Origin: an uncultured Collinsella sp.
Lineage (GTDB): Bacteria; Actinomycetota; Coriobacteriia; Coriobacteriales; Coriobacteriaceae
Length of the DNA: 5,702 bases
Assembly: GCA_900549135.1 (NCBI GenBank)
Contig: URNI01000117.1
Coordinates: 1 to 5,702 of the forward strand
Reading direction: 5' to 3'
This document shows positions 1 to 4,850 of this stretch, one piece after another. Below the pieces are notes generated by a model. That model was given only the letters and a program-made list of their open reading frames with translations. It was not told where the DNA came from and did no database searches. The translations under genes were made by a program, and so were the position numbers. Numbering within the stretch: the stretch's first letter is position 1; every line of letters starts with the position of its first letter.

Positions 1-2
1 GA

Positions 3-320
3 CTAGTGGCGGCGGGCGTTGAGTTCGCCGGCCAACTCGTCGAGGGTGATGCCGTAGCGCTCAAGCGTCACGAGCAAGTGGTAGACCAGGTCGCCGGCCT
101 CATAGCGAATGTGATCGTGGTCGTTATCCTTGCAGGCCATGATGACCTCGCTCGCCTCCTCGGCAAGCTTCTTGAGCAGCTCGTCCTCGACGTCGGTCAA
201 CAGACGAGCGGTGTAGCTCTCCTGTGGCGACGCATCGCGACGACCGTGAATCACCTCGGCCAGACCTGTCAGCGTCTCACCGATATTTCCATCCTGAACG
301 TTTGCGGTGCGCACACCCAT
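3..320 (-). CDS. hisE: Phosphoribosyl-ATP pyrophosphatase
   Basis: All-alpha MazG-like hydrolase that splits PR-ATP to PR-AMP and pyrophosphate, the second pathway step, handing product to HisI. 105 residues, normal for the stand-alone form, and complete: the TAG is at 5-3. Visible: SYTARLL at 35-41, KKLAEEASEVIMA at 50-62 with the Mg-binding acidic cluster Glu54/Glu55/Glu58, EAGDLVYHLLV at 74-84 with Glu74/Asp77, and the C-terminal ITLDELAGELNARR. The first ~15 residues (MGVRTANVQDGNIGE) are a short, less conserved lead-in before the TLTGLAEVIHGRR helix. The ATG at 320 has AAAGGA 7 nt upstream. It is the last gene visible; whether the operon continues cannot be judged. Confidence 0.96.
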   Translation of the reverse strand: MGVRTANVQDGNIGETLTGLAEVIHGRRDASPQESYTARLLTDVEDELLKKLAEEASEVIMACKDNDHDHIRYEAGDLVYHLLVTLERYGITLDELAGELNARRH

Positions 321-327
321 GGTTCAA

Positions 328-333
328 TCCTTT
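328..333 (-). promoter_or_regulatory. hisE ribosome-binding site
   Basis: AAAGGA lies 7 nt before the hisE ATG in the 45-nt hisI-hisE gap. It is weaker than the other sites in the operon. The rest of that gap shows no clear structure. Confidence 0.6.
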
Positions 334-365
334 CTGGTGGCCGAGCGTCTAATCGAGCGCCCGCC

Positions 366-695
366 CTACGCGAGTTTTTTAAAGAAGCAGGTACGGTTGC
401 CGGTATGGCAGGCCGGACCCGGCGAGTCGACCTTGACCAGCAGCGTATCGCTATCGCAGTCGGCCCAGAGCTCCTTGACCTCCTGCATGTTGCCGCTCGT
501 CGCGCCCTTGTTCCAGAGCTCCTGGCGGCTGCGGCTCCAAAACCACGTGGTACCGGTCTTGAGCGTCAGCCCCACCGACTCCTCGTTCATCCAAGCAACC
601 ATAAGCACCTCGCCGGTGTCATACTGCTGAACAACACAAGGAATCAGCCCCTTGGCGTCGTATGTAAGCTTTGAAGGATCGGTTATCTCTTCCAT
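366..695 (-). CDS. hisI: Phosphoribosyl-AMP cyclohydrolase
   Basis: Zn/Mg-dependent hydrolase that opens the adenine ring of PR-AMP to give ProFAR, the third pathway step. 109 residues, the size of the stand-alone cyclohydrolase; no HisE domain is fused. Motifs fill most of the protein: VLMVAWMNEES at 30-40, TLKTGTTWFWSRSRQELW at 44-61, KGATSGN at 63-69, the metal-binding DCDSD at 79-83, and GPACHTGNRTCF at 93-104. Cys80, Cys96 and Cys103 are the expected zinc ligands at subunit interfaces. The ATG at 695 is backed by GGGGAGAG. It lies 142 nt from hisF across the palindromic element and 45 nt before hisE; it is probably still cotranscribed, although the hairpin could reduce its expression relative to hisF. 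Confidence 0.96.
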   Translation of the reverse strand: MEEITDPSKLTYDAKGLIPCVVQQYDTGEVLMVAWMNEESVGLTLKTGTTWFWSRSRQELWNKGATSGNMQEVKELWADCDSDTLLVKVDSPGPACHTGNRTCFFKKLA

Positions 696-697
696 TT

Positions 698-705
698 CTC
701 TCCCC
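698..705 (-). promoter_or_regulatory. hisI ribosome-binding site
   Basis: GGGGAGAG just before AA-ATG at 695 supports this start over the longer in-frame start at 764, whose extra 23 codons lie in the palindromic gap and resemble no HisI N-terminus. Unlike the D-C-B and H-A-F genes, this site is not embedded in an upstream gene. Confidence 0.7.
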
Positions 706-733
706 AAATTCAAACTTCGCAGGTCGGCGAGGG

Positions 734-828
734 TTGTCCAGGTGCCCGAGATTCCGAGCGACAAGCCCGACGACGCGTACTTAAGTACGCGAGGAGGGTT
801 GGAGCCGGAAGGTCGGGTGCCTGGGCAA
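734..828. repeat. 95-nt imperfect palindrome in the hisF-hisI gap
   Basis: This nearly fills the only gap over 100 nt in the window (696-837). The outer arms TTGTCCAGGTGCCCGA (734-749) and TCGGGTGCCTGGGCAA (813-828) pair over 16 positions. Inside them, TTCCG/CGGAA (752-756, 806-810) and CAAGCCC/GGGTTG (762-768, 796-801, one bulge) also pair, and an 18-bp perfect palindrome caps the fold. Three outer positions are G-T on the plus strand, so they pair as G-U in plus-strand RNA but become A-C mismatches in the his mRNA. No ORF with a recognisable product lies here. It could be a dispersed palindromic repeat, a small MITE-like insertion, or an intercistronic structure that lowers hisI-hisE expression. 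Confidence 0.65.
774..791. repeat. Perfect 18-bp palindrome, core of the larger element
   Basis: CGCGTACTTAAGTACGCG is perfectly self-complementary. As RNA it gives a 7-bp stem with a UUAA loop at the tip of the larger fold; as DNA it could be a dimeric protein-binding site. Which of these applies cannot be told from one copy. Confidence 0.8.
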
Positions 829-837
829 GCCGCAGCA

Positions 838-1620
<783 letters not shown>

Positions 1621-1623
1621 GGA

Positions 1624-2367
1624 CTACTCCTCCCCTCGGGCGGCGGCCAGCGCCTGTACCAGCGTAAAGTTGCCCTCGTAGAGCGCGCGACCGGTAATAG
1701 CACCTTCAATCGCGCCCTCACCCACTGCGGCCAGCGCACGGATGTCGTCGAGCGTCGAGATGCCACCCGATGCCACGACGGGAAAGCCCGCGACCTCGGC
1801 CACATGGCGATACGCCGCCACATCGATGCCCGTCTGCATGCCGTCACGCGCGATGTCGGTGTAGACCAGGTGCTTAAAACCCAGCTCGGTGAGCTGTGCC
1901 ACGGCATCGTCGAGTGCCACGCCCGCGCCATCACGCCAGCCGTTCACCTTGACCTGGCCGTCGTATGCGGCAATGTCGGCCACCAACAGCTCGCCAAAAC
2001 CCTTGGCTGCCACCTCGGCAAAACCCGGCTCGGTCACCAGCACGGTGCCCAGCGCAATGCGGCGCGCACCGTAGGCGGCCAACTCGTCGATGCGCGCGAG
2101 CGAGCGGACGCCGCCGCCCACGTCCACGGACAGACCGTTGACGCCGCAGATGGCCTTAATCGCCGCCGAGTTGGCAGCGCATGTGTCCTCGTCCTCGCCA
2201 AAGGCAGCGGACAGGTCGACGACGTGCACCCAGCTTGCGCCCTGCTCGGCAAACGAGCGAGCAACGGCCACGGGGTCGTCGGAATATACCTTGCAGCGGC
2301 TGCGGTCGCCACGCTCCAGGCGCACGACCTTGCCGCCGATCAGATCGATTGCGGGAAACAGGATCAT
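1624..2367 (-). CDS. hisA: ProFAR isomerase (phosphoribosylformimino-AICAR-P isomerase)
   Basis: Cytosolic (beta-alpha)8-barrel enzyme that carries out the Amadori rearrangement of ProFAR to PRFAR, the HisH/HisF substrate. 247 residues, normal length. Visible: FPAIDLIGGKVVRLERGD at 4-21 with catalytic Asp8, VDVGGGVRS at 81-89 (first phosphate loop), VADIAAYDGQVKVNGW at 129-144 with Asp131, TDIARDGM at 170-177, SGGIST at 200-205, and EGAITGRALYEG at 221-232 (second phosphate loop). The Arg-rich RGRGW segment and the SGGIR loop that mark dual HisA/TrpF PriA enzymes are not seen (VNGW and GGGVR here), so a dedicated HisA is the better call. It overlaps hisH by four bases and is followed three bases later by hisF in the same frame. 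Its final GEE residues form the hisF ribosome-binding site. Confidence 0.96.
   Translation of the reverse strand: MILFPAIDLIGGKVVRLERGDRSRCKVYSDDPVAVARSFAEQGASWVHVVDLSAAFGEDEDTCAANSAAIKAICGVNGLSVDVGGGVRSLARIDELAAYGARRIALGTVLVTEPGFAEVAAKGFGELLVADIAAYDGQVKVNGWRDGAGVALDDAVAQLTELGFKHLVYTDIARDGMQTGIDVAAYRHVAEVAGFPVVASGGISTLDDIRALAAVGEGAIEGAITGRALYEGNFTLVQALAAARGEE
1627..1635 (-). promoter_or_regulatory. hisF ribosome-binding site inside the hisA 3' end
   Basis: GGGGAGGAG, the Gly-Glu-Glu codons ending HisA, lies 6 nt upstream of the hisF ATG at 1620. Only TAG TCC separates the two coding regions, so translation is probably coupled. Confidence 0.85.
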
Positions 2368-3065
2368 CGGCCAGCCTCCTCGACGATGTTGACGAAGTTC
2401 TTAAGGATGCGCTGACCCAGCGCGGAGGATTTCTCGGGATGGAACTGGCAGCCCCACACGTTGCCATGGCACACGATGCACGGGAAGCTCCGCGTATAGT
2501 GCGTGCACGCCAGCACATCGGCGGCATCGGCGTCGTCGGCCACCGCGTAGCTGTGGGTAAAGTACATGTTGGCACCCTCGGCAAAACCAGCAAGCAGCGG
2601 ATCGGCCGCGCCGGCGGGCGTCATGTGCACCTGGTCCCAGCCCACGTGCGGCACCTTCAGGCGGCTCGACTCCAAGCGTGTGCACGAGCCGCGCATAATA
2701 CCCAGGCCATCGACCCAGGGACCACCAGCCTGCTCGGAGGCATCGTCGTCCGCGTCCGCGCCTTCGTCCGCCGGCACGCCCTCGTTGCCGCGCTCAAAAA
2801 ATAGCTGAAGGCCCAGGCAGATGCCGAGCAGCGGAGTTCCGGCGGCAACGGCGTCGAGCACGGCCGCCGCCTCGCCGCTTTGGCGCATAAAGACAATCGC
2901 GTCATAGAACGCGCCCACGCCCGGGATGACCAGGCCGTCGGCGTTGCGGATCTGCTCCGGATCGTCCGATGTGCAGGCGGCGGCACCGGCGCGCGCAAGC
3001 CCGCGCACAACGCTCGACAAGTTGCCCTTGTGGTAGTCGACCACCACAATCTTCGGTTCGCCCAC
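2364..3065 (-). CDS. hisH: Imidazole-glycerol-phosphate synthase, glutaminase subunit
   Basis: Class I glutamine amidotransferase subunit. It hydrolyses glutamine and channels ammonia to HisF, which makes imidazole-glycerol phosphate and AICAR from PRFAR. GTG start, 233 residues. Landmarks: IVVVDYHKGNLSSV at 6-19, IPGVGAF at 47-53 (oxyanion-region PGVG), nucleophile Cys83 in GICLGLQLFFE, PHVGWDQV at 139-146, THSYAV at 170-175, and His209/Glu211 of the catalytic triad in CQFHPEKSS. It is about 30 residues longer than the usual ~200. The excess is an acidic low-complexity stretch at about 94-118 (rich in Asp, Glu, Ala and Gly) between the nucleophile elbow and the conserved LGIMRG strand. The TGA overlaps the hisA ATG by four bases. 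The final EEAGR residues encode the hisA ribosome-binding site. Confidence 0.96.
   Translation of the reverse strand: MGEPKIVVVDYHKGNLSSVVRGLARAGAAACTSDDPEQIRNADGLVIPGVGAFYDAIVFMRQSGEAAAVLDAVAAGTPLLGICLGLQLFFERGNEGVPADEGADADDDASEQAGGPWVDGLGIMRGSCTRLESSRLKVPHVGWDQVHMTPAGAADPLLAGFAEGANMYFTHSYAVADDADAADVLACTHYTRSFPCIVCHGNVWGCQFHPEKSSALGQRILKNFVNIVEEAGR
2375..2381 (-). promoter_or_regulatory. hisA ribosome-binding site inside the hisH 3' end
   Basis: GAGGAGG, from the Glu-Glu-Ala codons of HisH, lies 7 nt before the hisA ATG. The hisH stop and hisA start overlap as ATGA (2367-2364), the classic arrangement for termination-reinitiation coupling. Confidence 0.85.
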
Positions 3066-3070
3066 GCGAC

Positions 3071-3080
3071 CCTCCCTTTT
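3071..3080 (-). promoter_or_regulatory. hisH ribosome-binding site (sets a GTG start)
   Basis: The minus strand reads AAAAGGGAGG, with GGAGG 5 nt upstream of GTG at 3065. It supports that GTG over the upstream in-frame GTG at 3116, which would place the initiation codon inside the hairpin. The AAAGGG part is also complementary to the CCCTTT of the hairpin's right arm. Confidence 0.75.
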
Positions 3081-3090
3081 CCCATCATCC

Positions 3091-3131
3091 AAAACCACCA
3101 CAAAGGGGACAGGCACCTTCGTGGTGGTTTT
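3091..3131 (-). repeat. 16-bp hairpin in the hisB-hisH gap (possible dispersed palindrome or attenuator)
   Basis: On the plus strand AAAACCACCAC (3091-3101) is the exact inverse complement of GTGGTGGTTTT (3121-3131). In the his mRNA the pairing continues inward through one G-U pair (3120/3102) and four more pairs (3116-3119 with 3103-3106), giving a contiguous 16-bp stem and a 9-nt loop, TGCCTGTCC. The stem ends 10 nt before the hisH ribosome-binding site. The U tract is only four long and sits within the stem, so a full terminator is doubtful. Partial attenuation, mRNA end protection, or a REP-like dispersed element are all possible. The structure is seen; its role is inferred. Confidence 0.75.
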
Positions 3132-3133
3132 TA

Positions 3134-3147
3134 CCCTTGTGGCGGTT
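3134..3147 (-). repeat. Second, imperfect left arm of the hisB-hisH hairpin
   Basis: The minus strand reads AACCGCCACAAGGG, overlapping two bases of the hisB TAA. It is an imperfect copy of the hairpin's left arm and can also pair with the right arm CCCTTTGTGGTGGTT (3107-3093) through one G-U pair and one bulged base. The two left arms could therefore compete for the same right arm in the transcript. It may instead be a degenerate copy of the same repeat. Confidence 0.5.
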
Positions 3148-3733
3148 ACAGTGAACCCTTGGTGCTGGGGATGCCCTGCACGCGAGGGTCCAGCTCACAG
3201 GCTTGGCGCATCGTGCGGCCCACGGCCTTAAAGGCGGCCTCGATAATGTGATGCGAGTTGCCGCCCGCCAGTTCGCGCACGTGCAGAGTGAGCTTGGCGT
3301 CGCGCGCAAAGGCGTAGAAGAACTCGACGGCCAGCTCGGTATCGAAGCTGCCCACGCGCTCAGTCGGTACGGGCAGCTCGCAGTAGGCCTGCCCACGGCC
3401 CGAAATATCAACGGCAGCCATCACAAGCGTCTCGTCCATGGCGATCGCCGCGTCGGCAAAGCGCGTAATGCCCACCTTGTCGCCCAGCGCCTGGCGAAAC
3501 GCCTCGCCCAGCACAATACCCGTGTCCTCGACGGTGTGATGCGCATCGACCTCGACGTCGCCCACCGCGTGCACCGTCAGATCGAACAGACCATGGCGGC
3601 CAAAAGCGTTGAGCATGTGGTCGAAAAACGGCACGCCGGTCGAGATATCGCACACGCCAGATCCGTCCAGGTCGAGCTTTACGACAATGTCGGTCTCGCC
3701 CGTCTTGCGGGTTACCTCGGCATAGCGGTCCAT
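3146..3733 (-). CDS. hisB: Imidazoleglycerol-phosphate dehydratase, monofunctional
   Basis: Mn-dependent enzyme that dehydrates imidazole-glycerol phosphate to imidazole-acetol phosphate. It has 195 residues, the length of the dehydratase-only form; the N-terminal HAD phosphatase domain of the enterobacterial fusion is absent. The two metal-binding repeats are visible: FFDHML at 36-41 with DAHHTVEDTG at 63-72, and the second-half equivalent NSHHIIEAAFKA at 159-170. A conserved GIPSTKGSL ends the protein at 187-195. In the family these oligomerise to 24-mers with the His/Glu clusters at subunit interfaces. The start directly follows the hisC TAG, with an ideal ribosome-binding site. The TAA stop is followed by an 80-nt gap with strong secondary structure, the first break in an otherwise tightly packed operon. 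Histidinol-phosphatase must be supplied from elsewhere. Confidence 0.97.
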   Translation of the reverse strand: MDRYAEVTRKTGETDIVVKLDLDGSGVCDISTGVPFFDHMLNAFGRHGLFDLTVHAVGDVEVDAHHTVEDTGIVLGEAFRQALGDKVGITRFADAAIAMDETLVMAAVDISGRGQAYCELPVPTERVGSFDTELAVEFFYAFARDAKLTLHVRELAGGNSHHIIEAAFKAVGRTMRQACELDPRVQGIPSTKGSL

Positions 3734-4849
3734 CTACATCTCCTCCTTCACCAGCGCGGCAAACGCTGCCAGCACCTCGTCGTTTTCCTGCGGGGTGCCC
3801 ACGGTAATGCGCAGGCAGTCCGCGAGCCCCGGCGCGTAGCTAAAGTCGCGCACCAAAATCGAATACTCGTCGCGCAGACGCTCGCGCACGCGCGTGGCAT
3901 GCGGCGTGCGCACGAGCACAAAGTTCGCCGCGCTCGGCCACGCCTCCACGGGCAGACCCTCGGCAGCCATTGCGCGTAGGGCGCACAGCTCGCGCTCGCG
4001 CTCAGATGCAACCTGTGCCACCACGGGTGCGTACGCATCGCGGGCACGTACGCAGGCAAGCGCGGCGGCCTGGCTTAGCACGTTAACCGAGTAGATCTGC
4101 CGAATCGCCGCAAACACATCGATGACCTCGGGCGCCGCGATCACATAGCCCAGACGCGTGCCGGCGGTGCCAAACGCCTTGGACAGCGTATGCAGAATCA
4201 CCAAGTTGGGATGCTCGGCGATAAGCCCCTGCGCCGTGGTAGCCGCGCCAAACGAATCGTCCGCAAACTCAACGTAGGCCTCGTCGACCATGACCATACC
4301 GGGGCACGCATCGCACAGGGCCGCGACAAAGTCGAGCGGCGCCATGTCACCCGTGGGATTGTTGGGCGAGGTCACGATCGCCAGATTGCACTCGGGAGCC
4401 GCTGCAAGCACCGCTGCCTGGTCGAGCTCAAAGGTCGCCGGGTCGCGCCATACGTCGCGCACCTCGGTCTGGCACAGCGATGCAAAGAACGCATACTCGC
4501 TAAAGCACGGCGGGCAGTTGAGCAGAGTCCGTCCCGCGCCGCCAAACGCCAGCAGGTAGTTATAGAGCAGCTCGTCGCCGCCGTTTCCCACGCAGATGTT
4601 CTCGCGCGTCACGCCATGCCAGGCAGCCAGCTCGTCGCGCAGCACGTTGGACATGGGATCGGGGTAGCGGTTGAGCGGCGTGGCAGCCAAGGCCGCGTCG
4701 ACCGCCTCGCGCACGCCAGTGGGCACGGGATAGGTGTTCTCGTTGGCCGAAAGATTGATGCGCGTGGGCGTAAAGTTAGGATCGTAGGGCTCAATACCGG
4801 CCAAGTAGGGCTGAACGAGCTCCTTCATGCGCGGCGTGAGTTCGGCCAT
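3734..4849 (-). CDS. hisC: Histidinol-phosphate aminotransferase
   Basis: PLP-dependent fold-type I aminotransferase that converts imidazole-acetol phosphate and glutamate to histidinol phosphate and 2-oxoglutarate. The 371 residues match the usual HisC length. Visible motifs: NLSANENTYP at 32-41, RYPDP at 61-65, VGNGGDELL at 87-95 (cofactor phosphate region), SPNNPTG at 161-167, VDEAYVEF at 188-195 with Asp189 (PLP pyridine N), HTLSKAFG at 220-227 with the Schiff-base Lys224, TRLGY at 231-235, and LRITVGT at 346-352 with Arg347 (substrate carboxylate/phosphate region). His220 stands where many HisC proteins have Arg. The ATG at 4849 was chosen for its 6-nt spacing from GAGGAGG; the in-frame extension to 4936 is Arg-rich shadow sequence inside hisD. 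The gene abuts hisB with zero spacing and shares its frame across the TAG. Its last codons, KEEM, form the hisB ribosome-binding site. Confidence 0.97.
   Translation of the reverse strand: MAELTPRMKELVQPYLAGIEPYDPNFTPTRINLSANENTYPVPTGVREAVDAALAATPLNRYPDPMSNVLRDELAAWHGVTRENICVGNGGDELLYNYLLAFGGAGRTLLNCPPCFSEYAFFASLCQTEVRDVWRDPATFELDQAAVLAAAPECNLAIVTSPNNPTGDMAPLDFVAALCDACPGMVMVDEAYVEFADDSFGAATTAQGLIAEHPNLVILHTLSKAFGTAGTRLGYVIAAPEVIDVFAAIRQIYSVNVLSQAAALACVRARDAYAPVVAQVASERERELCALRAMAAEGLPVEAWPSAANFVLVRTPHATRVRERLRDEYSILVRDFSYAPGLADCLRITVGTPQENDEVLAAFAALVKEEM
3740..3748 (-). promoter_or_regulatory. hisB ribosome-binding site inside the hisC 3' end
   Basis: AAGGAGGAG, a near-perfect anti-16S match, lies 6 nt before the hisB ATG. 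It is written in the Lys-Glu-Glu codons of HisC. The bases that follow read ATG TAG ATG: the last Met codon of hisC, its stop, then the hisB start. Confidence 0.85.
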
Positions 4850-4850
4850 G

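Noticed and set aside
6..674. Plus-strand open frame of 222 codons opposite hisE and hisI
   Set aside because: Antisense shadow; both minus-strand genes carry complete family motifs.
696..764. Longer hisI start at 764
   Set aside because: The extra 23 residues come from the palindromic gap and do not resemble HisI; GGGGAGAG supports 695.
3066..3116. Longer hisH start at GTG 3116
   Set aside because: It would begin inside the hairpin and add residues unlike any HisH N-terminus; the GTG at 3065 has GGAGG at proper spacing.
3091..3132. Full intrinsic terminator after hisB
   Set aside because: The U run is only four bases on the his strand and lies within the stem, and five essential his genes follow with no visible promoter, so complete termination is unlikely.
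3203..3979. Plus-strand open frame of 258 codons opposite hisB and hisC
   Set aside because: Antisense shadow of two clear genes, with biased composition and no domain.
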